A stretch of 64,000 nucleotides of DNA from Przewalskia tangutica. Taxonomy: Eukaryota; Streptophyta; Magnoliopsida; Solanales; Solanaceae. Below are positions 22,557 through 33,979 of the stretch, in pieces. Made by a program: the position numbers and the translations under genes. The notes below the pieces were generated by a model, which was given only the letters and a program-made list of their open reading frames with translations, was not told the DNA's origin and ran no database searches. How positions within the stretch are numbered: the first letter of the stretch is position 1; each line of letters starts with the position of its first letter. The stretch covers positions 64,199,593 to 64,263,592 of the forward strand of contig CM056738.1 in the NCBI GenBank assembly GCA_029844215.1, in the 5' to 3' direction.

Positions 22557-25500
22557 TGTTATACCCCGTAGTCCCAGGGTATGTATGCGAGGACGTACGT
22601 ACGAGAATACGACAGAAAGATTGGAAAGGAAGAAAGAGGCGATTTTTTTCCACGGAAAAGTTTCCGGTTTTTGTGAAGGAAAAAGGTTCGTTAATGGGAA
22701 TTGGATTCCCAGTTTTGGTATTCGGACTTCCTGGAATATTAGAGAATTATGGAATTTTATTTTTCGAAAATGGTCACGTGGGGCCCACGGGAGAAATTTA
22801 CGGTTTTGTGGGGCCCACTTTGTTTTCGAGATTTTGGCCATTATGGATATTTTCGGAAGATGTTTTATTTTGGGCCAATAGGAGGGTGACACGTGTCACC
22901 CCGCCTAGTGGCTTAGCCGAATGGCATTTGTGCACAACACCTTGTTAGAGTCGTTTTTGACGAAACGCTTTACATAACTTGCGGAAAATTCGGCTATGTC
23001 TTTTCTCATTTTGCGGATTTTTCCGAGAGGCGGAACATTTTGGACCAACGAGAGGCGGCACTTGGCACCCTCTCGTTGAGGGCAAGGTGGGCGTACTTGG
23101 GCGAAATGGGGATGTCAGTGGTAGATATTTTGGTAGATATTTTGTGAGGGTTTTAAGGAGTAGGGACTAGGGGCACTTGGGCATATCTTGGCCCTACACT
23201 TGTGTAGCACTTGGCTCGATCTTGGCCATTGGTTGGCCTTGGCTTGTGCTATAAATACCCTCTCCCTTTGATGAATTCTTCATCCGTTCCTAAATGTTTC
23301 TAAGTGTAAAATCCTCTCCTCCTTGTGTTGAGTTCGGCCAAGGCCTCCCCTGTGGCCGAGAGCACCCCCTCTGGGGTGCTAGCCGAGAGTAGTGCCCACT
23401 CCTAGAGTTGCTAGCCGTGGGTACCCACTGCCTAGGTTGTTTTCGTATAATACCCTTTGTGGTATAGAAATACTCTCTAGTATTGTTGTAATGTCCAAAT
23501 ACCTTGCCCAAATACCTTGTAGTATTCCCAAGGTTACACTTATACAAAAGCCAGAAAATACTATTATACTTCCGTCCAGTACAAAACCGAAACCCTAGGA
23601 AAATCTCCATAGTCAGTTGAGTATTGTGTAGAAGTTGGTTAGAACTTCTAAGGGTGGTTTAGAGCGGGTTGAGCGCCGGAGTTGGAGCTAAAACTTTGCT
23701 AAGGATCGACATTAAACTCGGATAATTATGGGCTTATCGAGGTAACTATCTTGTCCCCTTTGTAATTGGATATTACATGTTGTAGGAAAATATAGTTAAA
23801 GTATACTTTATATATATAATGAACATAGCTTGTGGCAATGTCCTTGACTTAAGCTGAAGAATCGAGCGTAATTACATGGGTGTATCAGATGGAGACTCGT
23901 GTAGTACCGTGGAGTAGAATTGTACCGTTAGGGTTAGATGTATAACCCACTGGTTGGCTTGGTAGCCTCGATAGAGGAGGAGGTTTACGCTGTTGGGGAG
24001 GTCTTCCGAATTTTGGTAGAATGTTCTACGATGAGATCTAAATGTTAATAAGCGCTGTGGCCTTATAGGTTGATGTACTACGTGTGGCGCGATCACGTGG
24101 CTTAAGGGGTAGCCGACGTTTGGAAGTACTTGAGCGTTTTGCTATGAGTCGATACTCGTCGCGAGGTATGTGAACCTCTTCCTATCTCTTCTAGCATGAT
24201 ATGTGTGAACTATGTAGTACGGTGAGCGCGTACGTGCTAAATGTGTTTGAGTGGTTTAAAACATAAAGTGTTATAACGGCTTTATGGGAAGTTGGTTATA
24301 TGACTTTATGTTAGTAAGAAAATACATGTGGTTTTTAAAAGGTCACCGATTTGAACTATAAGCGCTTGTTATATGATAAGAAAGAACTTGAAGTATTTCA
24401 AAAGATTTTGAATCATTTTGAAAGTAGAAGTAATACTTGGTGTTTGAAAACTTAAGAGTTATACTAGCTTTATGGGAAGTTAGGTATAACGGCTTAAGAA
24501 TGCTTTCTTGATTTGAAATCGAATGTGTATCGACAAACCAACTGTAGCGATTAAAAGGAAATGTTTTGAATAATTAAGTATTATTAAAACCAAGAGAAAC
24601 TTCCATCCGCATAGAAGCTAAGATGAGACAAAATGATATTTCTAGATCATGGTCTGTAATAAGATTGTTATAAACAAGAATATCCTACTCACATATAAGG
24701 CTTATGTTTCTCAGATTGTTTAAAAGAGAATTATATTCTTAAATGAATAAGACTATGAACTACGAAACCTTTCTAAAATAAGAAACGTGAACATTTGAAA
24801 TTAGGCAAACTTGGACGTTTGGAAAATAATGTTGTTACTTGATTTTACAAATGTAAGAGTTTTGGTTTTCTTAAAAGGATCCACTCTATTTTATACTACG
24901 GGTATTGTGTGACTTATGTGAAAGAAACAGATCTTTTGTTAAGATTTTAATGTGTGAAGTACTTTGGGGATAGATACCCGAACTTGTTAGTAGAAAGTAC
25001 CTTGTGTGAATAACTTGATTGTATTGGGTTGTGATAGCCTTGTAATACTTTCTTGTTGCTTTGATAAGTAAACGTGTTAGGATGCTACGTGTGTTAGTAT
25101 CTTGTGATGTTTGTGTAAGGGGGTTTCCCTTGATTGTGCTTATTAACTATCAGTCATTATGATAGTATTGTGGCATTCATCTCTTGAGATGATTCCGGGG
25201 GTTAAGCTGCCCTCCGATGCGGTAGACTGCGTGATGCAGGACCATGATTTGAGAATACCTCATGCGGGTCTGAGGGCCTATGCGAGCTACGAGTTCGAGT
25301 TAGTGTCGTCCTTTATGGGCATGCGTCTCGCGGGCCGTGCGGACTCGAAAGTCGGGGCGATGCCGGGAGTAGCTACCGATGCGGGAATACCTCGCGGGCG
25401 ATGAGATTGGCCTATGCGGGCTGCGGAAGTTCCAGGACTAGACGCGCACATTAGATCTGCGGGCAAGTGGCGGCTTTGATCATGTGATGATGCAGACGAG

Positions 25501-26258
25501 ATCTTATAATCTGATTTATGACCTTGTTGGTGCTGGGTGTTAGTAGTCGGCTATGCCTTCGCATTTACCATGCAGTTTTATTAGGACACAGTGGGACACG
25601 TGTTCATATGTATTCCTTGGTGCTTGTATATCATAAAGCGCAGCGGTGAGGAAGGTATTCCACGGGCGATTGATGTTGGGCGTGAGACCCATTGTTAAAT
25701 TGAGTGATGACTTGAGGTGTGAGTCACGACTTGACATGATCGCTTATTTACGGTGAAGCGTAGTTTGGTTATCATACATGTCTCCCGCTTTGTATAGACT
25801 ACTATGATTTCATTTCACGATTTATTTTAGTTTCACATACTCTGCACTTTGTTATCGACCTCCTTCGGGCTGCGTTCATGCCGCAGTTGAGGTACATCGA
25901 TCGTTGATCCTAGCTCGTGGTCACATTGGCGTTGGGAAGCTCCGTTTCTCGAGGCTTATCAGTGGTATAGTCCCCTGTCGTAGTAAGTGTTTACATTCAG
26001 GGGTTTGGCGGGGCCCTGTCCCGCCGTTGTGGTCGTATCATTCTTAGAGGTCTGTAGTACTGTTGTGGGCAGGGTTGGTAAAAAGGATTAAGCTGTTCAT
26101 TTGTAAAAGAGTTGATGGTTATAGATATGCGAAAGGAAAGTTTTCTGATTATTGTTTTATATTTCGTTATCTCATGTTGTTGTTTTATGTTCGTGATTAC
26201 TCGATGTTGTGTCACTAGGGTGCCCGGTAAGGCACGATCACGCCCGCCGGTCGTGACA
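22557..26258 (+). repeat. B2 5' LTR
   Basis: It starts TGTTATACCCCGTAGTCCC and ends CGGTCGTGACA beside the primer site. Its first 350 bases resemble the U3 of element A, and the next 350 resemble the U3 of B1, so the promoter region is a tandem fusion of two modules. Confidence 0.94.
22778..23257 (+). promoter_or_regulatory. Double U3 promoter core of B2 5' LTR
   Basis: Two GTGGGGCCCAC palindromes (22778-22788 and 22808-22818, 30 bases apart) come first. The perfect palindrome GGGTGACACGTGTCACCC follows at 22884-22901, then a second, decayed copy (GGCGGCACTTGGCACCC) near 23053, and a TATA box at 23250-23257. The first TCP-like box overlaps a further CACGTG. Confidence 0.62.
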
Positions 26259-26262
26259 AAAG

Positions 26263-26275
26263 TGGTATCGAAGCG
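26263..26275 (+). other. B2 primer-binding site (altered)
   Basis: TGGTATCGAAGCG stands where TGGTATCAGAGCA is expected. The first seven bases of complementarity to initiator tRNA-Met are kept. Confidence 0.75.
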
Positions 26276-26456
26276 ATTAATCCTCGGAAAGTGTCTACGC
26301 CGTATCGATGAAGTCTTGATTATCGGGTGTTGTGCACCACACCAATAATCGGGAGGCTATAGGATATTTAGGATTGGTTTCTATTCTTCTCACTCGAGAT
26401 CGTGCCTTAGAGTGTGTTGTAAGTTGGACCTCCGGCGAAATTATTTCCTTATCGTT

Positions 26457-26900
26457 ATGCCTCGCGTAGGCAACCCGCCCAGAGGCAAGGCGGCCAGGGA
26501 GCTGCGAGTAGAGTTCGGAGGGTGGCGAGGCACGAGCCAAATCATTACCTAGGGTAGTGCTTCATTCGGGATTTCTGCGGCGTCACTAGCCCCAAAGAAA
26601 GTTTAAGCATGGCGGCGGCGATTCCTCTGCGGCCATGATATGTGAACCTTCGCCCACGCATCGAACCGAGAATATAGATTGCAAGAGACAACCTTGCATT
26701 ACTAGCTATGGATTTGGCTACGAGAATATACCGATGTATCGCGAGTCTTGATGACTACCTAAGAGAAGGTTGTGCAAGAGTAATCCTTGATTAGGCTTGA
26801 GCATGGCACGTATGCGGGCTTATGCGCGGCAGCCGAGAAGCGTGAGATCGGCGGGTTAACCAAGGACGAGAAGAGGCCAGAGCAAAGGTCCTTCGGTAAC
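26457..26900 (+). pseudogene. gag fossil of B2
   Basis: ATG at 26457 reads MPRVGNPPRGKAARELRVE, a decayed version of the MPPRKATRAQKGKA start in B1. A LLAMDLATRIY-like piece (about 26700) and a RRVNQGREEARAKVL-like piece (about 26850) correspond to the end of capsid and the linker. The central capsid domain is missing, as in B3, so the deletion predates the split of B2 and B3. Confidence 0.6.
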
Positions 26901-27315
26901 TTTCAAGGTGAGTATACCTTAAGTGCTATGTTACGATAGCGGTGTGTTAGTTGTGATTAGAAATCATGGTGGGTTAACCGAGTAAGATTTTGGAGGATAG
27001 AGAAAGTGTGAGCCTTAGAGCTTTATACGCAAAGACCTTAGAGGTAAGGCCATCTCGAGAAAGGTGTAGTGTTATGTTTGACCCTTATAGGAGTGCATAG
27101 TGCACGTGAGCTATGTTCGTGGGATAAGTCCCTGAGTAGCGTGATTTGAAAGAAGGTAGTCGAGCTAGGAAGACCGCTAGGTTTTCGTATTATGATTTGT
27201 GAAATTATTCCTTCGGGGAGCTAGTGTTTTGCGCAATGCCGGGTCGGGTTGAGGCCGTTGCGTCAACCCGCGGCGGTATGGTGGGGGTCGGTTTGTGGTG
27301 GTCCCGCCTTGTGGT

Positions 27316-27390
27316 AGGGTCACGAGGGTGTTAGGCCCAGGTTTAGTTAACCAGCGTATGAGTTCGTGGATGCGTTCGACCAGTGGTCGG
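27316..27390 (+). other. Shared non-coding interior module (B2 copy)
   Basis: AGGGTCACGAGGGTGTTAGG, CCCAGGTTTAGTTAACCAG and GAGTTCGTGGATGCGTTCG correspond to the copies in A, F, B1, B3 and B4. Confidence 0.55.
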
Positions 27391-27429
27391 GCCGATGGGG
27401 GCAGCCCATCGTGTTCTTCGGTCAGGACC

Positions 27430-27888
27430 GTTTTACTCGGCTGTGTTGGGTTATCAGAAAGGTTGTAAGGTTGCACGGGGTGCCTACCTTCACCTTATGA
27501 TGATGGAGCCAGTGGTACGCTGTTTTTGTTTCTGGAAGTTTTGCCAGGCATGTGTTAAGAACTCAGGTGAGTCTCAGAATCGCATTCGCCTCGGGCCAGT
27601 GTTTGGATTTCAGGGATAGTTGTGGGGATTGTTGTCTCCTGTGGAGGTAGTGTTTAAGCTACCATTTCAGTGTTCGGATGTCGCCTTTTGAAGCCTTGTA
27701 GGGGCGGAAGTGTAAGTTGCCAGTCGATTGGTTCGATGTTGGCAAGGTTCAGTTAGTTGGTTGAGCTTGTTCCACAGTATCGTGGATAGTGAAGCTTGTC
27801 TAGAAGAAGTTACGCGGCTCCGGAGAAATCGTGCGGATAATCGGCGGCGCCAGAGTTGAGTGACGGTCGGTCTTCTTGAAAGTACCAC
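27430..27888 (+). pseudogene. Integrase C-terminal fossil of B2
   Basis: Pieces such as VVRLHGVP, MSPFEALQGRKCKLPVDWFD and VGKVQLVG follow the order of Ty3/gypsy integrase from the middle of the core to the C-terminal domain. The catalytic residues are not recoverable in frame. Stops are dense. The same fossil is in B3 at 2205-2665. Confidence 0.68.
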
Positions 27889-28402
27889 CGGTTAGGGTGT
27901 GACGAGTTTTGGAAACAAAGGGAACTTAGCGAGTTACAGGGGCCCTTTTAGTTCATGTGAAGAATAGGCGGGTTGCTATATGTTAGCTTTGCCGTCCGAC
28001 TTAGGAGGCGATGCCGGTCTTTCGTATTGTTATGATCGGAAAGTATCGGAGATCCATCAGTGTTCCCGATTAATGATGACCACGTTAGAGATAGTAACCG
28101 AGTTTTGGAAAGCGCCGACGAATGTGGTAAGAGTTCGAGTGTACGAGATCCTCAGGATCATGGCGACGGTGCTATTTGTTGGGTCGTCGAGCAAGGCTCG
28201 CGACAAAGTGACAAAAGTGGTATCGATGACTAAGGAAGTATATTTTGACCGGGAAGAGGTATTTGTGGTGATATAGAGGTGTTTTCCTCGTAGACTTGGA
28301 TATAAGTATGTTGCGCGGTATTTACGTGGCGGTATGGCGAGATTGTTTCGTAAGTATAGTAGTGAAGACTATCTTGGCGCACGCTTGTTTTGAGACTTAG
28401 AA
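27889..28402 (+). other. B2 interior, unassigned 3' segment
   Basis: A 98-codon open frame at 27980-28276 is not kept in the homologous region of B3, so I do not call it a gene. The segment contains a 19-base exact copy (28208-28226) of the LTR-end/primer-site junction at 26253-26271. Confidence 0.6.
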
Positions 28403-28437
28403 GGAACATTCGACGAATGTTTCTAAGGGGGGAAGAA
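28403..28437 (+). other. B2 hairpin and polypurine tract
   Basis: GAACATTCGACGAATGTTTC has 8-base arms overlapping a single-base loop. CTAAGGGGGGAAGAA follows and leads directly to the 3' LTR at 28438. Confidence 0.8.
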
Positions 28438-31400
28438 TGTTATACCCCGTAGTCCCAGGGTATGTATGCGAGGACGTACGTACGAGAATACGACAGAAAG
28501 ATTGGAAAGGAAGAAAGAGGCGATTTTTTCCACGGAAAAGTTTGGGTTTTGTGAAGGAAAAAGGTTCGTTAATGGGAATTGGATTCATTTTGGTATTCGG
28601 ACTTCTGGAATATTAGAGAATTATGGAATTTTATTTTTCGAAATGGTCACGTGGGGCCACGGAGAAATTCTGATTTTGGGGCCCACTTTGTTTTGAGATT
28701 TTGGCCATTATGGATATTTTGGAAGATGTTTTATTTGGGCCAATAGGAGGGTGACACGTGTCACCCCGCCTAGTGGCTTGCCGAATGGCATTTGTGCACA
28801 ACACCCGTTAGAGTCGTTTTTAACGAAGCGTTTTACATAACTGCGAAGGAAAATTCGGCTATGTCTTTTCTCATTTTTGGATTTTTCCGAGAGGCGGAAC
28901 ATTTTGGACCAACGAGAGGCGGCACTTGGCACCCTCTCATTGGTGGGCAAGTGGCGACTTGGGCGAAATGGGGATGTCAGTGGTAGATATTTTGGTAGAT
29001 ATTTTGTGAGGGTTTTGGGAGTAGGGACTAGGGGCACTTGGGCATATCTTGGCCTACACTTGTGTAACACTTGGCTCAATCTTGGCCATTGGTTGGCCTT
29101 GGCTTGTGCTATAAATACCCTCTCCCTTTGATGAATTCTTCATCCGTTCCTAAATGTTTCTAAGTGTAAAATCCTCTCCTCCTCTTGTGTTGAGTTCGCC
29201 AAGGCCTCCCCTTGTGGCGAGAGCACCCTCTAGGGGTGCTAGCCGAGAGTAGTGCCCCTCCTAGAGTTGCTAGCCGTGGTACCACTGCCTAGGTTGTTTT
29301 AGTATAATACCCTTGTTGTGGTATAGAAATACTCTCCTAGTATTGTTGTAATGTCCAAATACCTTGGCCCAAATACCTTGTAGTATTCCCAAGGTTACAC
29401 TTATACAAAAGCCCGAAAATACTATTATACTTCCGTCACTACAAAACAGAAACCCTAGGAAAATCTCCATAGTCATTGGAGTATTGTGTAGAAGTTAGTT
29501 AGAACTTCTAAGGGTGGTTTAGAGCGGTTGGAGCGCTCGAGTTGGAGCTAAAACTTTGCTAAGGATCGACATTAAACTCGGATAATTATGGGCTTATCGA
29601 GGTAACTATCTTGTCCCCTTTGTAATTGGATATTACATGTTGTAGGAAAATATAGTTAAAGTATACTTTATATATATAATCAACATAGCTTGTGGCAATG
29701 TCCTTGGACTTAAGCACGAAGAAGCGAATCAGTAATTACATGGGGTGTATTCTGATGGAGCTCTGTAGTAGTACCGTGGAGTAGAATTGTACAGTTAGGG
29801 TTAGATGTATAACCCCCTGGTTGGCTTGGTAGCCTCGATAGAGAGGAGGTTTACGCCATGTGGGGAAGGTCTTCGAATTTTGGTAGAATGTTCTACGATG
29901 AGATCTAAATGTTAATAAGCGCCTTGTGGCCTTATAGGTTGATGTACTACGTGTGGCGCGATCTACGTGGCTTAAGGGGTAGCCGACGTTTGGAAGTACT
30001 TGGGCGTTTTGCTATGAGTCGATACTCGCGAGGTATGTGAACCTCTTCCTATCTCTTCTAGCATGATATGTGAACTATGTAGTGCGGTGAGCGTACGTGC
30101 TAAATGTGTTTGAGTGGTTTAAAACATAAAGTGTTATAACGGCTTTATGGGAAGTTGGTTATAACGACTTTATGTTAGTAAGAAAATACATGTGGTTTTT
30201 AAAAGGTAAGCGATTTGAACTATAAGCGCTTGTTATATGATAAGAAAGAACTTGAAGTATTTCAAAAGATTTTGAATCATTTTGAAAGTAGAAGTAATAC
30301 TTGGTGTTTGAAAACTTAAGAGTTATACTAGCTTTATGGGAAGTTAGGTATAACGGCTTAAGAATGCTTTCTTGATTTGAAATCGAATGTGTATCGACAA
30401 ACCAACTGCGGCGTTAATAAAAGGAAATGTTTTGAATAATTAAGTATTATTAAAACCGAGAAACTTCCATCTGCATAGAAGCTAAGATGAGACAAAATGA
30501 TATTTCCTAGATCATGGTCTTTGTAATAAGATTGTTATAAACAAGAATATCCTACTCACATATAAGGCTTATGTTTCTCAGATTGTTTAAAAGAGAATTA
30601 TATTCTTAAATGAATAAGACTATGAACTACGAAACCTTTCTAAAATAAGAAACGTGAACATTTGAAATTAGGCAAACTTGGACGTTTGGAAAATAATGTT
30701 GTTACTTGATTTTACAAAGGTAAGAGTTTTGGTTTTCTTAAAAGGACAGTCACTCTATTTTATACTACGGGTATTGTGTGACTTATGTGAAAGAAACAGA
30801 TCTTTTGTTAAGATTTTAATGTGTGAAGTACTTTGGGGATAGATACGAACTTGTTAGTAGAAAGTACCTTGTGTGAATAACTTGATTGTATTGGGTTGTG
30901 ATAGCCTTGTAATACTTTCTTGTTGCTTTGATAAGTAAACGTGTTAGGATGCTACGTGTGTTAGTATCTTGTGATGTTTGTGTAAGGGGGTTTCCCTTGA
31001 TTGTGCTTATTAACTATCAGTCATTATGATAGTATTGTGGCATTCATCTCTTGAGATGATTAGGGTTAAGCGCCTCCGATGTAGGGTAGACTCGGTGATG
31101 CAGGACCGTGATTTGAGAATACCTCATGCGGGTCTGAGGGCCTATGCGAGCTACGAGAGTTCGGGTTAGTGTCGTCCTTTATGGGCATGCGTCCGCGTAG
31201 CGTGCGGACTCGAAAGTCGGGACGACGGGAGTAGCTACCCTCGATGCGGAATACCTCATGCGGCCGATGAGATTGGCCTATGCGGAGTGCGGGAAGTTCG
31301 AGGACTAGACGCGCACATTAGATCTGCGGGCAAGTGGCGGCTTTGATCATGTGACGGTGCAGACAGATCTTATAATCTGATTTATGACCTTGTTGATGCT

Positions 31401-32114
31401 GGGTGTTAGTCGGCTATGCCTTCGTACTTACCTGCATGCTTTATTAGGACACGGGTGGACACGTGTTCATATGTATTCCTTGGTGCTTGTATATCATAAA
31501 GCATGGCGGTGAGGAAGGTATTCCAGGGGCACTATTGATGTGGTGGGCTTGAGACCCATTTTTAAATTGAGTGATGACTTGAGGTGTGAGTCACGACTTG
31601 ACATGATTGCTATTTACGGTGAAGCGTAGTTTGGTTATCATACATGTCTCCCGCTTTGTATAGACTACTATGATTTCATTTCTGATTTATTTTTAGTTTC
31701 ACATACTCATTTTGTTATCGACCTCCTTGGGGCTGCGTTCATGCCGCAGTTGAGGTACATCGATTGTTGATCCTAGCTCTCGTGGTCACGATTCGTTGGG
31801 AAGCTCCGTTTCTCGAGGCTTATCAGTGGTATAGTCCGTCGTAGTAAGTGTTTACATTCGGGGTTTGGCGGGCCCGTCCCGCCATTGGGTCGTATCATTC
31901 TTAGAGTGCAGTACTGCCATTTGGCGTGGTTGGTAAAAAGGATTAAGCTGTTCATTTGTAAAAGAGTTGATGGTTATATATATGCGAAAGGCAAGTTTTC
32001 ATGATTATTGTTTTATATTTCATTATCTCGTTGTTGTTTTATGTTCGTGATTACTGATGTTGTGTCACTAGGGTGCCGGGTAAGGCACGACCACGCCTAG
32101 ATTTGGTCGTGACA
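28438..32114 (+). repeat. B2 3' LTR
   Basis: Colinear with 22557-26258. Most differences from its sister are one- to four-base indels, not substitutions. It ends GGTCGTGACA, followed by the ATATG target duplication. Confidence 0.95.
28749..29117 (+). promoter_or_regulatory. U3 promoter core of B2 3' LTR
   Basis: The perfect palindrome GGGTGACACGTGTCACCC (28749-28766), a decayed second copy near 28919 and a TATA box TATAAATA (29110-29117). Confidence 0.6.
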
Positions 32115-33771
32115 ATATGTCACTCAATTGTTTTAAAAGAGATTAAGACATTGAACTATGAAACTTTTCAAAAAGAGACTTGCGTAATTAAAATTAGGCA
32201 AACTGGAACCTTAGGGAAAAGAAAGGCATTGTGTTGTCTTAAAATGGTTTAAAACATAAAGTGTTATAACAGCTTTATGGGAAGTTGGTTATAACGACTT
32301 TATGAAAACAAAAGAAGGGTTTTTATCATTGGTTTTAATGTGGTAACTTGACTTTAAAAGGAAAAGTGTTTTGTCTAAAAATAAGGCATGATGTTGCCTT
32401 AATTTGATTTTTAAAAAGGAAAGTATGGAAGTTGTTTTGGTTTACTTAAAGGATGTAAGTCACTCTATTTTATACTACGGGTAGCGGGTGACTTTTATAA
32501 AAAGAATGAATCTCTTAAAAGGAATTTAACGTACGTAGAACTTTAGGGTTAAAACCCGGACCTTGGCATAAAATGAAAGTACTTTGAGTTGTTGTGAAAC
32601 CTGCCTATGCTTGTTGTTGTGAAACTTGCCTATGCTTGTCGTGATAGCCTTTGTTGTGCAAGAATTGTGTTTATACTACCGCGCCTCGATGGAGGTCGGT
32701 TGACTTATTGAGAACTTACTTGACATGCCAGGCGTGGCAAGAAATTCCACGCATGCGTCGTTGATTGTGTTACTTTTGCTAATCGCTTTGGACATACTGA
32801 CACGATGCGTAGCGCATGGGTATGCTTCCATTTTGATACTGCTTTATTGTTTCCCTTTGGGCATACTGACACGCGTAGCGCTGCGGGTATGTTTCCATTT
32901 GGAATCTTTGCTTTATTGTTTCCTTTGGGCATCACGACACGATCGTAGCGCACGTATGTTTCCATTTGGAAAGCTGTTTTATTGTTTCCTTTGGGCATCG
33001 ACACGATGCGTAGCGCGGGTATGTTTCCATTTGGAAAGCTGTTTTATTGTTTCCTTGGGCATCTCGACACGATCGTAGCGCGCGGGTATGTTTCATTTGG
33101 AAAGTTGTCTTATTGTTTCCTTGGACATACCGACACGATGCGTGGCGCACGTATGCTCCATTTGGATTGTCTTGTTGATATCATATCATGATCGCCGCGG
33201 TGAAGGAATTCCACGCACGAGTGATGATTTGGAGGCGTGAGTCCACGACCTAATATGATTGTTATATGTTGTATTGTAGTTTGGTTATCATACATGTCTC
33301 CCGCTTTATATAGATCGCTATGATTTCATTTCTGATTTTTCTGATTCACATACTTGGTACTGTTGTCTTGACCTCCTTGAGGCTGCGTTCACGCCGCAGT
33401 AGAAATCGTTGTCGATCCCCGCTTAGGATCACCTTTCCGTATTGGAAGCTCCGTTTCCTTGGAGGCTTATCTTTTGGTATGTGTTCTCGAGTTGTAGGTT
33501 CTTGTACATTCGGGGTATGGCGGGCCCCTGTCCCGTCATAGTTGTTGTAAATCTTAAGTGCAGAGTTGTTGTGGCAAGGTGGTTTGTAAAAAGGATAACT
33601 GTTCGGGTTTTATGTATATATACTGAAGGCAACTGTTGGGTTGGCCTGTTTATTTATTATGTCTCTCATTTCATGTGTAAAGTTTTTATTTCCGCTGGTT
33701 TTCTCTGATGTTGTATCACTAGGGTGCCCGGGGTAAGGCACCAGTCACGGGCCCGGGTTCGGGTCGTGACA
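32115..33771 (+). repeat. B1 5' LTR, second part
   Basis: It resumes after B2 with the right target duplication ATATG (32115-32119) and continues colinear with 37978-39655. It ends TTCGGGTCGTGACA at 33771 beside an intact primer site. Confidence 0.94.
32790..33175 (+). repeat. About 67-base tandem repeats in B1 5' LTR
   Basis: About six copies of a unit with GACACGATGCGTAGCGCACG, GTATGTTTCCATTTGGAA and TTTATTGTTTCCTTTGGGC. The array makes several overlapping open frames on both strands that are by-products of the periodicity. Confidence 0.92.
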
Positions 33772-33775
33772 AAAG

Positions 33776-33789
33776 TGGTATCAGAGCAG
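33776..33789 (+). other. B1 primer-binding site
   Basis: TGGTATCAGAGCAG, an intact match to initiator tRNA-Met, starts four bases after the 5' LTR. Confidence 0.93.
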
Positions 33790-33960
33790 TTAGTCCTCGG
33801 AAAGTGTCTACAGACCGTGTCTAGTAGAGTCTTGATTATCGGTGTGTTGTGCACCACATCTATAATCAGGAGGCTATAGGACATTTAGGATTGGTTTCCA
33901 TTCTTCTCATTCTGAGATCGTGCCTTAGAGTTGTGTGATGAGTTGAACCCCTCTGACGTA

Positions 33961-33979
33961 TTCCTTTCCTTTACCAGTT
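33961..33979 (+). promoter_or_regulatory. Possible splice acceptor before B1 gag
   Basis: A pyrimidine-rich run TTCCTTTCCTTTACCAG ends two bases before the gag ATG at 33980 and fits a plant 3' splice site. With the donor-like GAGGTAAAC at 21441 it could remove most of the leader. This is inference. B2, B3 and B4 have lost the AG at this place. Confidence 0.3.

Larger units (their letters stand above)
26259..28437 (+). other. B2 interior overview
   Basis: Order: primer site (26263), gag fossil (26457-about 26900), unassigned DNA (26900-27315), shared module (27316-27390), integrase fossil (27430-27888), unassigned DNA with a second primer-site-like string (28208), hairpin and polypurine tract (28403-28437). 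The order matches B3. Confidence 0.85.
22557..32114 (+). mobile_element. Element B2: complete non-autonomous LARD-like retrotransposon
   Basis: 5' LTR 22557-26258 (3,702 bases), interior 26259-28437 (2,179 bases), 3' LTR 28438-32114 (3,677 bases). The perfect target duplication ATATG (22552-22556 and 32115-32119) interrupts B1's 5' LTR. The empty site is visible in B1's 3' LTR near 37975 as AGTATATGTCACTC. It is the innermost and therefore latest insertion of this stack. The interior has only gag and integrase scraps. Confidence 0.96.

Noticed and set aside
27980..28276. 98-codon open frame in the B2 interior
   Set aside because: The homologous stretch of B3 (about 1810-2110) is broken by stops and frameshifts, and no domain is recognisable.
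33776..33789. tRNA-Met-like sequence
   Set aside because: Only the 14 bases complementary to the tRNA 3' end are present. It is a primer-binding site, not a tRNA gene.
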